A DNA stretch of 64,000 bases from Virgibacillus dokdonensis. Its GTDB lineage: Bacteria; Bacillota; Bacilli; Bacillales; Amphibacillaceae. The notes under the pieces were generated by a model. That model was not told where the DNA came from and searched no databases. It was given only the letters and a program-made list of their open reading frames with translations. Shown here piece after piece: positions 35,622-45,473 of the stretch. Position numbers and translations under genes: made by a program. How positions within the stretch are numbered: the first letter of the stretch is position 1; each line of letters starts with the position of its first letter. The stretch covers positions 4,135,371-4,199,370 of the forward strand of contig NZ_LT745763.1 in NCBI RefSeq assembly GCF_900166595.1, read 5' to 3'.

Positions 35622-36122
35622 TTATGCGCCTTGTTCTTCTTTTTGTTCCGCCACCGCTTTTGCTGCATACGCAAGATTACGGATCGGTGCTTGAAGCACG
35701 CTAAGAAGCATAGAGACCATACCTTCGTAATTTGGAAGATCGGCAAGCTCTTGCAATTGGTCGATTGTAGCAACACTACCTTGAATAACGCCACCTTTGA
35801 TTTCAAGCGCCTCATTTTCTTTAGCAAATTTTTTAATAATGCGAGCTGGAGCTACAGCATCATCTTTACTAAATGCAAGCGCAGAAGGACCAACCAAAAC
35901 ATCACTTAGTTCGTTTAGTTCAGCAGCTTCTACTGCACGACGAGTCATGGTGTTTTTGTAGACTTTGAAATCAACGCCTTCTTCACGTAGTTGTTTACGT
36001 AGTTCGGTTACTGCAGCAACATCTAAACCACGATAATCCACTACTACGACAGTTTCACTAGAAACAAGCTTATCTTTAATTTCTTCCACTAATTGTTTCT
36101 TTTGCTCAATAATACTAGACAT
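35622..36122 (-). CDS. rplJ: 50S ribosomal protein L10
   Basis: A 166-residue protein starting [20 protein letters not shown]. It anchors the L7/L12 stalk. The start at 36122 is set by AGGAGGTGG seven bases upstream; longer in-frame extension falls in the leader RNA. It is controlled by a leader with a strong L10-type structure and terminator. Confidence 0.97.
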   Translation of the reverse strand: MSSIIEQKKQLVEEIKDKLVSSETVVVVDYRGLDVAAVTELRKQLREEGVDFKVYKNTMTRRAVEAAELNELSDVLVGPSALAFSKDDAVAPARIIKKFAKENEALEIKGGVIQGSVATIDQLQELADLPNYEGMVSMLLSVLQAPIRNLAYAAKAVAEQKEEQGA

Positions 36123-36330
36123 TCTTCCACCTCCTAAAAAATCGTGATTATACCGTATCGCTTTGGCACATAAGTGCAAATAAAAAGCCCTCACGTAGAC
36201 ATGAGAGCTTATTCATCGATTGGAATATAAACCGTATATATTCCAATTTATCTATAAACACCTCGGCAGGATAATTAAGCGCAATGACGCCCCTACTGTC
36301 TACGGTACATCCTATTCTATTAATTACAGA
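36123..36330 (-). ncRNA. L10 (rplJ) leader RNA
   Basis: Transcript leader between the promoter and rplJ. It contains ACCGTAGACAGTAGGGGCG and TTATCCTGCCGAGGTG, which match the conserved core of Bacillales L10 leaders, to which the L10-L12 complex binds. A second stem GGAATATA/TATATTCC follows, and then a terminator hairpin. The family has been characterised as autoregulatory; its action here is inferred. Confidence 0.85.
36182..36212 (-). terminator. L10-leader attenuator terminator
   Basis: AGCTCTCA pairs with TGAGGGCT around a short loop and is followed by TTTTTATTT on the minus strand, inside the rplJ leader. Confidence 0.8.
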
Positions 36331-36334
36331 CTAC

Positions 36335-36363
36335 AGTATAGCGAAACATACTGACAAAGTCAA
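36335..36363 (-). promoter_or_regulatory. sigma-A promoter of rplJ-rplL
   Basis: TTGACT (36358-36363) and TATACT (36335-36340) with a 17-base spacer on the minus strand. The -35 hexamer starts 11 bases after the rplA stop codon. Confidence 0.88.
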
Positions 36364-36373
36364 CAACTTTTTA

Positions 36374-37069
36374 TTAGTGCGCCATGCTAGAAACATCAAC
36401 GCGAATTCCTGGTCCCATTGTAGAAGACACAGACGCATTCTTCATATAAGTTCCTTTAGCAGCTTGCGGTTTCACTTTTACAAGTGTTTCTGTAATAGCA
36501 ACAAAGTTTTCAATTAACTTCTCGTTATCGAATGACACTTTACCAATTGGAACATGCACATTGGAAGACTTATCGACACGATATTCTACTTTACCAGCTT
36601 TTACATCGTTGATAGCTTTTTCTACATCAAATGTAACTGTTCCAGTCTTAGGGTTTGGCATAAGACCTTTTGGACCTAACACTCTTCCTAGTTTACCAAC
36701 CTCTGCCATCATGTCTGGAGTTGCAACAACAACATCGAAGTCGAACCAACCTTGGTTGATTTTGTTAATGTAATCTGCATCTCCTACATAGTCAGCTCCA
36801 GCAGCTTCTGCTTCTTTCGCTTTCTCGCCTTTTGCGAAAACAAGCACACGTTGTGTTTTACCTGTACCATGTGGTAAAACCATCGCTCCTCTGATTTGCT
36901 GATCTGCTTTCTTAGGATCAACACCTAAACGAAAAGCAGCTTCAACCGTCTCATCGAAATTAGCTTTGGCAGCTTCTTTTACAAGCGCAATTGCTTCAGA
37001 TACTTCATACGCTTTTGAACGATCAACAAGCTTTAATGCTTCTTGATGTTTTTTTCCTTTTTTAGCCAT
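36374..37069 (-). CDS. rplA: 50S ribosomal protein L1
   Basis: A 231-residue protein starting [20 protein letters not shown] and containing [19 protein letters not shown], the L1 signature. L1 forms the mobile stalk at the E site and in many bacteria represses its own mRNA. The gap from rplK is 223 bases and holds three hairpins. Confidence 0.97.
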   Translation of the reverse strand: MAKKGKKHQEALKLVDRSKAYEVSEAIALVKEAAKANFDETVEAAFRLGVDPKKADQQIRGAMVLPHGTGKTQRVLVFAKGEKAKEAEAAGADYVGDADYINKINQGWFDFDVVVATPDMMAEVGKLGRVLGPKGLMPNPKTGTVTFDVEKAINDVKAGKVEYRVDKSSNVHVPIGKVSFDNEKLIENFVAITETLVKVKPQAAKGTYMKNASVSSTMGPGIRVDVSSMAH

Positions 37070-37104
37070 TTTATTTCCTCCTCAAATGTGGTTATAACGG
37101 TATT

Positions 37105-37218
37105 ACCTCCCACTTATAAAAGCAAACACGCTTTTATAAAGGCAAAGCGGATGAAGAACTTATTGGGAAGTCATCCGCTTCACGAAAAAGGTTGCGTAGG
37201 GAATCCAACCGCAACCTA
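37105..37218 (-). promoter_or_regulatory. rplA leader with terminator-like and further hairpins
   Basis: Three inverted repeats lie in series on the minus strand. Positions 37185-37217: AGGTTGCG/CGCAACCT followed by TTTTT, a terminator-like hairpin. Positions 37145-37180: AAGCGGATGA/TCATCCGCTT. Positions about 37117-37141: TTATAAAAGC/GCTTTTATAA. The arrangement suggests attenuation or L1 feedback between rplK and rplA. It is an inference from structure. Confidence 0.55.
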
Positions 37219-37292
37219 TACCGTACTAGTGACTTCAAAAAAATCAAATAATACAATCCATTCACAACAAACATCACGAAAGCGAAGCACAA

Positions 37293-37718
37293 TTAGTCTT
37301 CGATCGCAATACCCATACTACGCGCTGTTCCTTCAACCATGCGCATCGCTGCTTCTACATCAGCAGCATTTAAGTCAGGCATTTTTGTTTCTGCAATTTC
37401 TTTTACTTTATCGCGCTTAACTGTTGCTACTTTATTACGATTTGGTTCACCAGAAGCAGTTTCAATGCCTGCTGCTTTTTTAAGCAAAACAGCTGCTGGT
37501 GGAGTTTTTGTAATAAACGTAAACGAACGGTCTTCAAACACTGTTATCTCAACAGGAATAATCATACCCGCTTGATCTTGCGTACGTGCGTTAAATTCTT
37601 TACAAAAGCCCATGATATTAACACCTGCTTGACCAAGTGCTGGTCCTACTGGTGGTGCCGGATTTGCTTTTCCAGCTGGGATTTGTAGTTTCACAAGTTT
37701 AATCACTTTTTTAGCCAC
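37293..37718 (-). CDS. rplK: 50S ribosomal protein L11
   Basis: A 141-residue protein with the N-terminal proline-rich [20 protein letters not shown] and C-terminal rRNA-binding domain. It forms the GTPase-associated centre and is needed for RelA activation. The start is GTG at 37718 after GGAGGTGTG, matching Bacillus; upstream codons belong to the leader. Confidence 0.97.
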   Translation of the reverse strand: MAKKVIKLVKLQIPAGKANPAPPVGPALGQAGVNIMGFCKEFNARTQDQAGMIIPVEITVFEDRSFTFITKTPPAAVLLKKAAGIETASGEPNRNKVATVKRDKVKEIAETKMPDLNAADVEAAMRMVEGTARSMGIAIED

Positions 37719-37826
37719 GAGACACACCTCCTTAAAGTCCGTGATGTGGTAATAGGGGACGCTCGTTTTTTCCCCTCCCACTCCTATTGTTCTAACCGAA
37801 TGGCTAGTTACAAGAATAACAAAAGA
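37719..37826 (-). ncRNA. rplK leader, likely L11-type
   Basis: The transcript from the promoter would carry about 110 bases with AGTGGGAGGGGA pairing with TCCCCTATTACC and then CACATCACGGAC before the ribosome-binding site. This arrangement is typical of the leader seen before Bacillales rplK. Regulation by L11 is inferred. Confidence 0.6.
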
Positions 37827-37855
37827 ATTTTAGCATGAATATCAGAAAAATGCAA
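37827..37855 (-). promoter_or_regulatory. sigma-A promoter of rplK-rplA
   Basis: TTGCAT (37850-37855) and TAAAAT (37827-37832) with a 17-base spacer on the minus strand. Confidence 0.8.
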
Positions 37856-37933
37856 GGATATATATGCTAACTTGCGTAAACCTACTTTATAAGGAACTAC
37901 TCTTAAAGTCTGTCAAAAGTTATTAAACCCACG

Positions 37934-38008
37934 TTAAAAAACTTGACTTATCGCAAAGTTTTATGGAGAAAGTCTGTCAAAAAAACCTTATACTTTCCTA
38001 TAGTAGAA
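37934..38008 (+). repeat. dispersed intergenic repeat, copy D (shortened)
   Basis: Copy with AAAAAACTTGACTTATCGC and CCTTATACTTTCCTATAGTA. The centre is altered; a direct repeat AAAGTCTGTCAAAA occurs inside it (about 37969) and just outside (about 37906). Confidence 0.7.
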
Positions 38009-38057
38009 CAAACTATTTGCACGTGACAAACACTCCAATTTTATAACGACAAATGCT

Positions 38058-38594
38058 CTAATCGAGCTTTTCTATTTGTGAGAAATCTAATTCTACAGGT
38101 GTTTCTCTTCCGAACATGTTTACGTGAACTTTCACCTTTTGCTTATCTGTGTCTATGCTTTCAACAGTACCGGTGAAGTCTGTAAACGGACCATCCGTCA
38201 CACGAACATTCTCTTTAATTTCAAAATTAAATTGTACAGGATTTTCCGCAACACCCATACGTTTTAATACTGTTTCTACTTCTTCTGGCAATAACGGCGT
38301 TGGCTTCGTTCCACCACCACTTGAACCAATAAACCCTGTTACTCCAGGAGTATTTCGAACGACATACCATGAATCATCTGTCATAATCATCTCTGTGAGC
38401 ACGTATCCTGGGAAGAATTTCTTCTTCGTTACCTTTTTCTTGCCGTTTTTTATTTCTGTCTCTTCATCCTCGGGAACAATAACGCGAAATATTTTATCTT
38501 CCATCCCCATGGACTCCACACGCTTTTCTAAGTTCGTTTTCACTTTATTTTCATAACCAGAATACGTATGTACGACATACCAATTTTTTTCCAT
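38058..38594 (-). CDS. nusG: transcription termination/antitermination factor NusG
   Basis: A 178-residue protein with the NGN domain starting MEKNWYVVHTYSGYENKVKT and containing FPGYVLTEMIMTDDSWYVVR, then a KOW domain (VRVTDGPFTDFTGTVESID). It binds the polymerase clamp and links it to other factors. A terminator and an extended -10 promoter lie in the 251-base gap after secE. Confidence 0.97.
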   Translation of the reverse strand: MEKNWYVVHTYSGYENKVKTNLEKRVESMGMEDKIFRVIVPEDEETEIKNGKKKVTKKKFFPGYVLTEMIMTDDSWYVVRNTPGVTGFIGSSGGGTKPTPLLPEEVETVLKRMGVAENPVQFNFEIKENVRVTDGPFTDFTGTVESIDTDKQKVKVHVNMFGRETPVELDFSQIEKLD

Positions 38595-38748
38595 TTATTT
38601 GGACAACAGTTCTTGTCCTTCCCTCCCTTTTTGTACTATACAAAACTTCATTTCAGTTTATTTCATTTTTTACATGCACCAAACATGCAACGTTTTAAAT
38701 CCATATCACAAATAGACTATATGTGGTTAAACTTTTTTGCTCCAACCT

Positions 38749-38772
38749 AAAAAACCCGATTGATACCGGGTT
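38749..38772 (-). terminator. terminator between secE and nusG
   Basis: AACCCG and CGGGTT pair on the minus strand and are followed by TTTTTT. A -10 sequence (38803-38808) lies upstream of it, so it could be an attenuator in the nusG leader. Confidence 0.75.
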
Positions 38773-38802
38773 CCACAAAAACTCATTATTTAGTTCCTTA
38801 TC

Positions 38803-38811
38803 ATTATAGCA
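38803..38811 (-). promoter_or_regulatory. possible extended -10 promoter of nusG
   Basis: TGCTATAAT, an extended -10 element with a perfect TATAAT, on the minus strand. No good -35 at 17 bases was seen. Confidence 0.5.
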
Positions 38812-38845
38812 TAAAACCGACACAAATATTCAATCATTAGGAAAA

Positions 38846-39013
38846 TCAAAGTAAGTTTAAAATTTGCGTGATTCCAAGGTCAATTAAAAAGAAGAATAAC
38901 GCTATAAAAGCAACCGTTGTAATAACCGTTATGGTATAGCTAGTTAACTCTTTGCGATTCGGCCAGCTAACTTTCTTCATTTCTCTTGAAACGTTTTTTA
39001 AAAAACGAAACAT
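38846..39013 (-). CDS. secE: preprotein translocase subunit SecE
   Basis: A 55-residue small membrane protein, as usual for Firmicutes, with an amphipathic part (VSREMKKVSWPNRKELTSYT) followed by a single transmembrane helix. It clamps SecY in the membrane. The start at 39013 follows AGGGGG; longer in-frame extension has no family support. Confidence 0.94.
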   Translation of the reverse strand: MFRFLKNVSREMKKVSWPNRKELTSYTITVITTVAFIALFFFLIDLGITQILNLL

Positions 39014-39090
39014 GCTTGTACCCCCTACACCTGAAAATGACGACTTTGTTATAGTCATGCTATTTATTTCGCACATTACATCGCGAAAAT

Positions 39091-39240
39091 CTATTTTGTT
39101 TCCCGATGCAATGTATGTTTACCACAATGTTTACAATACTTATTTACTTCAAGCCGTACAGGTTGTGTGGATACATTTTTATTCGTTGTATAATTTCTAC
39201 TAGCACAAACTGCACACGCTAAAGTGATTTTCTTATTCAT
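39091..39240 (-). CDS. rpmG: 50S ribosomal protein L33, zinc-binding form
   Basis: A 49-residue protein starting [20 protein letters not shown] and ending KHTLHRETK. Two CxxC pairs (Cys9/Cys12 and Cys37-x-x-Cys40... as CKHC) indicate the zinc-binding form. It sits between sigH and secE, as is normal in Bacillales. Confidence 0.93.
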   Translation of the reverse strand: MNKKITLACAVCASRNYTTNKNVSTQPVRLEVNKYCKHCGKHTLHRETK

Positions 39241-39312
39241 TCCCTCACCTCGAGCGGAGAGTTTCTAATACTATTTTACTCTAGCATGGTTGCAAAAATG
39301 TGTCAATCCTCC

Positions 39313-39966
39313 CTATGAAGTAATTTCCGCCTCCGCAATTAACTGCTCCAATTTACGCTTTACTCGTTGTAGTGCATTATCGATCGACTTAACATGACGA
39401 TTAAGCGCAACTGATATTTCATGGTACGTCCTTCCATCTAAATAAAGTTGCAGTACTTTCTTCTCTAATCCGCTCAATAATTCTGATAATTTCGCTTCTA
39501 CGTCTCCATATTTTTCCTGGTTCACAAGCAGTTCTTGTGGATCAATATCTTTTGATCCTGCGATGACATCTAATAAAGTGCGATCTGTCTCTTCATCATA
39601 AATCGGCTTGTCCAAAGACACATACGAATTTAGCGGAATGTGTTTTTGTCTTGTCGCTGTCTTAATCGCTGTAATGATTTGCCTTGTTACACATAATTCA
39701 GCAAAAGCTTTAAATGAGGATAGCTTTTTTCCATCATAATCGCGAATAGCCTTATATAAACCGATCATTCCTTCTTGGACAATGTCCTCTTTATCCGCGC
39801 CAATTAAAAAATACGTCCGTGCTTTTGCACGTACAAAATTACGATACTTGTGTATCAAATAATTTAAAGCGTGACTGTTCCCCTGATGAATAAGCTGCAC
39901 AATACTCTCATCGTCCAGCTTATTTAAGCGTTGATCGCCCATCTCTATTTGATTGACATTCACCAA
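39313..39966 (-). CDS. sigH: RNA polymerase sigma factor SigH (Spo0H)
   Basis: A 217-residue sigma factor close to Bacillus subtilis SigH. Region 2 has YRNFVRAKARTYFLIGADKE and DIVQEGMIGLYKAIRDYDG; region 4 has LYLDGRTYHEISVALNRHVK. It directs early sporulation and transition-state genes, so the organism is probably a spore former. Start is TTG at 39966 or the next GTG, after GGGGGG. A sigma-A promoter lies 40 bases upstream. Confidence 0.95.
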   Translation of the reverse strand: MVNVNQIEMGDQRLNKLDDESIVQLIHQGNSHALNYLIHKYRNFVRAKARTYFLIGADKEDIVQEGMIGLYKAIRDYDGKKLSSFKAFAELCVTRQIITAIKTATRQKHIPLNSYVSLDKPIYDEETDRTLLDVIAGSKDIDPQELLVNQEKYGDVEAKLSELLSGLEKKVLQLYLDGRTYHEISVALNRHVKSIDNALQRVKRKLEQLIAEAEITS

Positions 39967-40003
39967 GATGCCCCCCCGACTACACGCAGTCCATTTAAAG
40001 CTT

Positions 40004-40033
40004 ATTATACAGGAAGCGCTTTAAAGTCGTCAA
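40004..40033 (-). promoter_or_regulatory. sigma-A promoter of sigH
   Basis: TTGACG (40028-40033) and perfect TATAAT (40004-40009) with an 18-base spacer on the minus strand, between rae1 and sigH. Confidence 0.78.
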
Positions 40034-40061
40034 TATTAGAGAAGTGAGAGTGTTTGTAGTA

Positions 40062-40571
40062 CTACATCTTCCCTCTTCTCCATTTTTCAAAAGTCTCTAA
40101 CGTTTTCGGATCTAATGTAATTTTTGAATTTGCTTGTTTCTTATAATGCTTTTCTATCGTCTTTTCAATGTTCTGTTGTATATTATTCGTTTCTATCCAT
40201 AGCTCTCGAGCAGATTTCCTTAAAGCTCCACTTCCAAAAATTGTTCGTTGCTCTGCAAAATCAGATGTTGCTACGTATACTTGCGTACGGATATCTTTTA
40301 CCTCTTTTACTAATTTTTCAATACATTCATCGGCTGTTTCTTTTTCTTTTGTATAAATAACTTCTACATTATACGCAGTTGTTTTTGTCTCTACCCCGTG
40401 TACATAATAAGCATCAAATACAACAATGACACGAAAACCTGAATACGCTTGGTATTCAGCCATCCATTCGATTAAACGATCTCGGGCTTGCCCAATATCT
40501 TTTTCTTTTAACCGCTGAAGTTCATCCCATGCTCCAATGATGTTATATCCATCTACAATGACAACAATCAT
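40062..40571 (-). CDS. rae1: ribosome-dependent mRNA endonuclease Rae1 (YacP, NYN/PIN-like)
   Basis: A 169-residue protein with the NYN/PIN-like fold: VVIVDGYNIIGAWDELQRL at the start holds the first catalytic aspartate, VIVVFDAYYV the second, and YVATSDFAEQRTIFGSGA the third acidic cluster. In Bacillus subtilis Rae1 cleaves mRNA in the ribosomal A site. It follows rlmB by four bases. Confidence 0.9.
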   Translation of the reverse strand: MIVVIVDGYNIIGAWDELQRLKEKDIGQARDRLIEWMAEYQAYSGFRVIVVFDAYYVHGVETKTTAYNVEVIYTKEKETADECIEKLVKEVKDIRTQVYVATSDFAEQRTIFGSGALRKSARELWIETNNIQQNIEKTIEKHYKKQANSKITLDPKTLETFEKWRRGKM

Positions 40572-40574
40572 CGC

Positions 40575-41321
40575 TTATTCACCATAAGGATTCCTTTTCC
40601 GATACACCTCATATAATAAAAGGCTACAAGCAACGGAAGCGTTAAGAGAGGATACCTTCCCCTTCATGGGTAAGCTTACTGTCCAATCACATTTTTTCTT
40701 TACTAGACGGCTCATCCCTTTCCCTTCGTTTCCCACTACAATAGCGAGCGGCAGCGTACCTTCTAATTGCCGATAATCCTCTGATGCATCCGCTTCTGTA
40801 CCAACTACCCAAATATTACGTTCCTTCAATGCTTCAATAGTATTAGCAATATTCGTTACGCGAACAACCGGTACATGCTCCATTGCCCCAGCTGCTGTTT
40901 TGGCTACAGTTGCAGTTAAACCTACGGATCGACGCTTTGGAATAATGACGCCGTGTGCCCCTACAGCATCTGCCGTCCGTAAAATAGAACCTAAATTATG
41001 CGGGTCTTCTAATTCATCTAAAATCAAAAAGAATGCTGCTTCATTTCGTTTTTCAGCTTGGTGAAATAGATCATCTAGCGTTGCATATGTATACGATGCG
41101 ACATATGCGACCACCCCTTGATGGCTTCCTCCTTTAGCTAACTGATCTAATTTATGTTTGGGAACTTTTTGAACGACAGTATGTGCCGTTTTCCCTAATT
41201 GAAAAAACTTTGCTTGTACGGAAGAGTTTAACTGTTCGGATACAAACACTTTATTTATCGACCTCCCCGACTTCATCGCTTCTATAACAGGATTTTTACC
41301 AATTATCAGCTCCTGATCCAT
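40575..41321 (-). CDS. rlmB: 23S rRNA 2'-O-methyltransferase of the RlmB/SpoU family
   Basis: A 248-residue SPOUT methyltransferase. N-terminal RNA-binding domain ([20 protein letters not shown]), then knot motifs [33 protein letters not shown] and [17 protein letters not shown]. The start at 41321 is chosen over an upstream GTG that overlaps the ribosome-binding site. It overlaps the end of mrnC. Confidence 0.93.
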   Translation of the reverse strand: MDQELIIGKNPVIEAMKSGRSINKVFVSEQLNSSVQAKFFQLGKTAHTVVQKVPKHKLDQLAKGGSHQGVVAYVASYTYATLDDLFHQAEKRNEAAFFLILDELEDPHNLGSILRTADAVGAHGVIIPKRRSVGLTATVAKTAAGAMEHVPVVRVTNIANTIEALKERNIWVVGTEADASEDYRQLEGTLPLAIVVGNEGKGMSRLVKKKCDWTVSLPMKGKVSSLNASVACSLLLYEVYRKRNPYGE

Positions 41322-41721
41322 ATTCGGTTCCACTCCTTTCTGTTAACTGAATCGCTTCTTCAATAAGTTGTTCTAACCGTTCTTTATCATTTCCTAAATA
41401 AAGATAACCGATTAATGCTTCGAAGGCTGTACTGTAGCGATATGTTTGAACGCGTATGTTTTTGGGAATAGAGCCTGACTTTGCATTTCTTCCTCTTGTC
41501 ACTACCCGTACTTCTTCTGCGGTTAACTTGTCCACCTTTAGCCAGTGGCGAACAACAGTTGCTTGCGCTTTTCCTGACACATAACGGATTGCTTGTTGAT
41601 GTAATTGCTGTGGTTTTACTTGACCTTGTTGAAGGAGGTGCTCTCTTACATACAATTCATAGACAGCATCTCCCATATAGGCAAGGGCAAGGCTTTTCAA
41701 TTGTTTTACATCTTGCTCCAT
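41296..41721 (-). CDS. mrnC: Mini-ribonuclease III
   Basis: A 141-residue RNase III-like domain without a dsRNA-binding domain. The conserved [18 protein letters not shown] holds the catalytic Asp18. In Bacillus it matures 23S rRNA termini. The start at 41721 lies just after the cysS stop and has AGAGG six bases upstream. Confidence 0.93.
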   Translation of the reverse strand: MEQDVKQLKSLALAYMGDAVYELYVREHLLQQGQVKPQQLHQQAIRYVSGKAQATVVRHWLKVDKLTAEEVRVVTRGRNAKSGSIPKNIRVQTYRYSTAFEALIGYLYLGNDKERLEQLIEEAIQLTERSGTEYGSGADNW

Positions 41722-41723
41722 GG

Positions 41724-43124
41724 TTATCCTCTTTTCCATCGTACTCCTTGAGGCGTATCTTCTAAAATGATATTTTTTTCTTTTAGCATATCTCTAATTT
41801 CATCAGCACGAGCGAAATCACGAGCTTTTCTTGCGGTATTACGTTCTTCAATTAATGCCTCAATCTCTGCATCTAGTAGCTCCTGTTCCACCTCTAATTC
41901 AATTCCAAGAACCTTTAAGAAAGAGTGTATGACTTGTTGGAAAGCTGCAATTACCTCGCTTGATGTCTGTTTTTGTTGCAAGTAGACATTCGCTTCTTTC
42001 GCTACTTCAAAAAGAACTGAAATTGCATTGGCAGTATGAAAGTCATCATCCATCTCCGCCTCAAATTGCTGCTTCCATTGCGCTAGCTTTTGCAACCAAT
42101 CCTCTTTATGATCTACAAGATCCATGCTAGAAGGTTTGCGGTGCTCTAAATTAAAATAAGCTGTTTTTATTCGCTCTAAACTGTTTTCTGCACTCTGTAA
42201 TAACTCCTCAGAAAAGTTAATCGGGTGACGATAATGGACACTAAGCATAAAGAAACGAATGACTTGTGGATCATACTGTTGGATTAAATCGCGAGCTAAT
42301 AAAAAGTTTCCTAGTGATTTGGACATTTTTTCATTATCAATGTTGATATAACCATTATGCATCCAATAGTTAGCAAATGTTTTTCCCGTCAGAGCTTCCG
42401 ATTGCGCTATTTCGTTCTCATGGTGTGGAAAAGCAAGGTCTTGCCCTCCTGCATGAATATCAATTGTCTCCCCAAGGTATTTTTTTACCATGGCAGAGCA
42501 CTCAATATGCCATCCGGGGCGCCCTTTTCCCCACGGCGAATCCCAAGCAATCTCTCCATCCTTTGCCTTTTTCCATAAAGCAAAGTCAAGTGGATCTGTT
42601 TTCTTCTCACCAACTTGAATTCGAGCTCCAGACCTTAGCTCATCGACAGATTGATGAGATAACTTTCCATATCCTTTAAACTCCCGAGGTTTAAAATAGA
42701 CATCACCTTGCACTTCATAAGCAACACCTGTTTCAATAAGCTTCTCAATAAAGGCGATAATATCAGCCATTGTTTCTGTTACTCGAGGGTTATGTGTAGC
42801 TTCTTTTACCCCTAAAGCACCAACATCTTCTAAATAAGCGGAAATAAACCGGTTAGCTACCTCTGGCACTTCCTTACCGAGCTCATTGGCAACTTTAATT
42901 AACTTATCGTCCACATCCGTAAAATTGAGCACATAATCTACTTCAAAACCCTTGTACTCTAAATAACGTCTCACTGTATCAAAGACAATTGCAGGTCTTG
43001 CATTACCAATATGAATATAGTTATATACAGTCGGTCCGCAAACATACATGCTCACTTTGCCCTGTTCTATTGGTTTAAACACTTCTTTTTTACGTGTTAA
43101 CGTATTGTATATTTTAATGGACAT
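41724..43124 (-). CDS. cysS: cysteinyl-tRNA synthetase
   Basis: A 466-residue class I synthetase. HIGH-type HIGN is at residues 38-41, KMSKS at 266-270, and the zinc ligands Cys29, Cys209, His234 and Glu238 are present, the set that selects cysteine. It overlaps cysE by 11 bases and should be co-transcribed with it under the T-box leader. Confidence 0.97.
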   Translation of the reverse strand: MSIKIYNTLTRKKEVFKPIEQGKVSMYVCGPTVYNYIHIGNARPAIVFDTVRRYLEYKGFEVDYVLNFTDVDDKLIKVANELGKEVPEVANRFISAYLEDVGALGVKEATHNPRVTETMADIIAFIEKLIETGVAYEVQGDVYFKPREFKGYGKLSHQSVDELRSGARIQVGEKKTDPLDFALWKKAKDGEIAWDSPWGKGRPGWHIECSAMVKKYLGETIDIHAGGQDLAFPHHENEIAQSEALTGKTFANYWMHNGYINIDNEKMSKSLGNFLLARDLIQQYDPQVIRFFMLSVHYRHPINFSEELLQSAENSLERIKTAYFNLEHRKPSSMDLVDHKEDWLQKLAQWKQQFEAEMDDDFHTANAISVLFEVAKEANVYLQQKQTSSEVIAAFQQVIHSFLKVLGIELEVEQELLDAEIEALIEERNTARKARDFARADEIRDMLKEKNIILEDTPQGVRWKRG

Positions 43125-43776
43125 CGTGTTTTTTCCCTTCCTTTAATTTAGCTATTTCTTCCTTTAATGCATCAATTTCCTGCTGTAAATATTCACATCG
43201 ATTTGCTACTGGATCAGGTAGTTTGTGATGATTTAAGTCTTTAGTAACCTTTTCTCCGCGGTGCTTTACAATTTTGCCCGGGATACCGACTACGGTAGCA
43301 TTATCGGGCACATCCTTTAAAACAACAGACCCGCCACCTACTTTTGCGCTTTCCCCAATTGTTATGGATCCAAGCACTTTGGCTCCTGTTGCAATCAGCG
43401 CATTATCTTTTATCGTCGGATGCCGCTTTCCCTTTTCTTTTCCAGTACCACCTAACGTTACCCCTTGAAAAATCGTTACATTATTGCCAATTTCGCATGT
43501 TTCACCAATAACAACTCCCATTCCATGGTCAATAAATAAACGTCTACCAATTATCGCACCTGGGTGAATTTCAATTCCAGTAAAGAAACGGTTCATTTGT
43601 GAGATGACACGGGCAATAAAAAACATTTTACGCTTATATAACGCGTGGGCAATACGGTGCGACCAAACAGCATGAAGACCTGAATACGTTAAAAAAACTT
43701 CAAAATAAGAGCGTGCAGCTGGGTCCTGCTCGAATACAGCATCCATATCATCTTTCATTCGTTTCCAAATGCCCAT
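43114..43776 (-). CDS. cysE: serine O-acetyltransferase
   Basis: A 220-residue enzyme of the hexapeptide-repeat family that makes O-acetylserine for cysteine synthesis. The catalytic loop [20 protein letters not shown] and [16 protein letters not shown] are visible, then a charged C-terminal helix. The start at 43776 ([10 protein letters not shown]) has GGAGG before it and matches Bacillus. A group II intron separates it from its T-box leader. Confidence 0.96.
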   Translation of the reverse strand: MGIWKRMKDDMDAVFEQDPAARSYFEVFLTYSGLHAVWSHRIAHALYKRKMFFIARVISQMNRFFTGIEIHPGAIIGRRLFIDHGMGVVIGETCEIGNNVTIFQGVTLGGTGKEKGKRHPTIKDNALIATGAKVLGSITIGESAKVGGGSVVLKDVPDNATVVGIPGKIVKHRGEKVTKDLNHHKLPDPVANRCEYLQQEIDALKEEIAKLKEGKKHDVH

Positions 43777-44009
43777 CCTCCAGCCTCCTTCCCCATGATT
43801 AATGTAATACATAAAGGATGTAAAACCTATCTATTATATTTAGCTTCATTCTTAGCCGTAAAGCTTTTTCTGCAAAATCTCCTTGTTAGACATCTATTTT
43901 CATTAACAATAGTAGCTCCATTCATGCAAGCTTTCGTGCTAAATACAAGTATCATTGTTTGCGGTTTACATTCACGGTGTATAGCAAAGGATTTGATAAC
44001 AATGAACCA
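43777..44009. other. downstream exon side between intron and cysE
   Basis: About 230 bases without a gene between the inferred 3' end of the intron and cysE. It is the untranslated stretch that would be joined to the T-box leader after splicing. Confidence 0.4.
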
Positions 44010-44052
44010 ATCGAGTAGAGGGAAAAGTTAAGTAACTTTACGCCCCTCTCAC

Positions 44053-44084
44053 ACCACCGTACGTACCGTTCGGTATACGGCGGT
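44053..44084 (-). ncRNA. group II intron domain V
   Basis: A 32-base helix: nine base pairs including a G-U at the triad, a CG bulge, four pairs and a GAAC tetraloop. It forms the catalytic core of the ribozyme and looks undamaged. Confidence 0.88.
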
Positions 44085-45473
44085 TCAATAGTTTGAGTGT
44101 ACGAACTGGTATTGTAGAGCGATGTCTTTATATCCTCTCGATGCCAGTTCTTTATCTGTTAATGAACGATGGAGTACATAACTACTGGATATAACCCAGT
44201 AGCCCTTTCTTGTATTCGACCATTCATAAGCTTTATGTTTATCGATACCTAAGCGAATTAGATTTTTCCTTTTTGTGCGTGGGTTTTTCCACTGCTTCCA
44301 GAGATATTGTCTAATTCTTCGCTTCAACCATCCATTGAGATTCTTTATAAATCCTTTCATTTCCCCTATGCCATAGTAGTTTATCCAACCTGTCATAAGT
44401 TGTTGGATTTCTTTAAGAATCACTTCGAGATGTCGTCCACGATTGCGTTTGGTGATCCGCTTGAGTTTCCTTTTGACGGTCACTTTCGCTTTATTATGCG
44501 GACGAATTTTGACACCCTTCTTCGTAGCTAATAAGCAGAAGCCAAGAAACTTACGTTTCAAAGGACTTCCAACCGCACTCTTTTCTCGGTTAACAGTTAA
44601 ACTCAGATCCTTCTCAAGAAAGTTCGTTATATTATCCATTACCCGATATCCTGCTCTCCTGCTTTTCACATAGATATTACAGTCGTCCGCATAGCGGACG
44701 AATCTGTGACCACGCTTTTCTAATCGTTGGTCTAATTCATTCAGATAAATATTACTGAGTAACGGCGATAAGTTTCCACCTTGCGGCGTTCCTTCTTCCG
44801 ATTTCTCAAAGATACCGTTTATCATAATTCCACTCAATAAATACTGTCTTACCAAGCGAAGCACGCGCTTATCATCTATCTGTTTTTCCACGAAATACAT
44901 CAGTTTGTCATGATTTACCGTATCGAAGTAGGATTTCATATCCAAATCCACCACATATTTGTACCCTTGTTCGTAGTATGACTTTGCCCGTATGATGGCT
45001 TGATGTGCACTACGTTTTGGACGAAACCCAAAACTATTATCGGAGAACTTTGGTTCAAATATTGGTTGGAGCACTTGGTTAATCGCTTGTTGAAGCATCC
45101 GGTCGATGACTGTCGGAATCCCCAGTTTTCTCTTTCCACCGTCTGGTTTCGGGATTTCAACCCGCAGGACGGGTTGCGGTTTGTATTTTTCTTGATATAA
45201 CTGGAGTAATAGTTCCTCTTTATGTTCCTTCAAGTATGGAAGTAGTTGGTCGCACGTCATACCGTCTACACCGGCTGCCCCCTTATTTCTGACGACTTGA
45301 AGGTAAGCTTGATTGAGATTGTTCCTTGACAGGATTCTTTCAAACAGATTGGATACACCATTTTGATTGTTCTTTTCACCATGTAAGCCACTATGCGCTT
45401 CGACATACCCTTCATGTTCCACACTATCTCTCTGCCGATAGCCAGATTCTCCTGTTTTCTGCAGTTGTCGCAC
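44085..45473 (-). CDS. ltrA: group II intron reverse transcriptase/maturase
   Basis: A 462-residue intron-encoded protein. RT motifs in order: NKGAAGVDGMT near residue 44, IPKPDGGKRKLGIPTVIDRM, NSFGFRPKRSAHQAI, the catalytic RFVRYADDCNIYVKS near 261, and TPQGGNLSPLLSNIYLNELD before it. A maturase X domain follows (GWINYYGIGEMKGFIKNLN). No endonuclease domain is present, as expected for class C. The start is GTG at 45473 (VRQLQKTGES) with GGAGG eight bases upstream; an earlier GTG overlaps that site. No frameshift or stop is seen. Confidence 0.95.
   Translation of the reverse strand: MRQLQKTGESGYRQRDSVEHEGYVEAHSGLHGEKNNQNGVSNLFERILSRNNLNQAYLQVVRNKGAAGVDGMTCDQLLPYLKEHKEELLLQLYQEKYKPQPVLRVEIPKPDGGKRKLGIPTVIDRMLQQAINQVLQPIFEPKFSDNSFGFRPKRSAHQAIIRAKSYYEQGYKYVVDLDMKSYFDTVNHDKLMYFVEKQIDDKRVLRLVRQYLLSGIMINGIFEKSEEGTPQGGNLSPLLSNIYLNELDQRLEKRGHRFVRYADDCNIYVKSRRAGYRVMDNITNFLEKDLSLTVNREKSAVGSPLKRKFLGFCLLATKKGVKIRPHNKAKVTVKRKLKRITKRNRGRHLEVILKEIQQLMTGWINYYGIGEMKGFIKNLNGWLKRRIRQYLWKQWKNPRTKRKNLIRLGIDKHKAYEWSNTRKGYWVISSSYVLHRSLTDKELASRGYKDIALQYQFVHSNY

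Noticed and set aside
43777..44009. Possible remnant gene between the intron and cysE
   Set aside because: Only short frames without start signals; it is best read as leader sequence of cysE.
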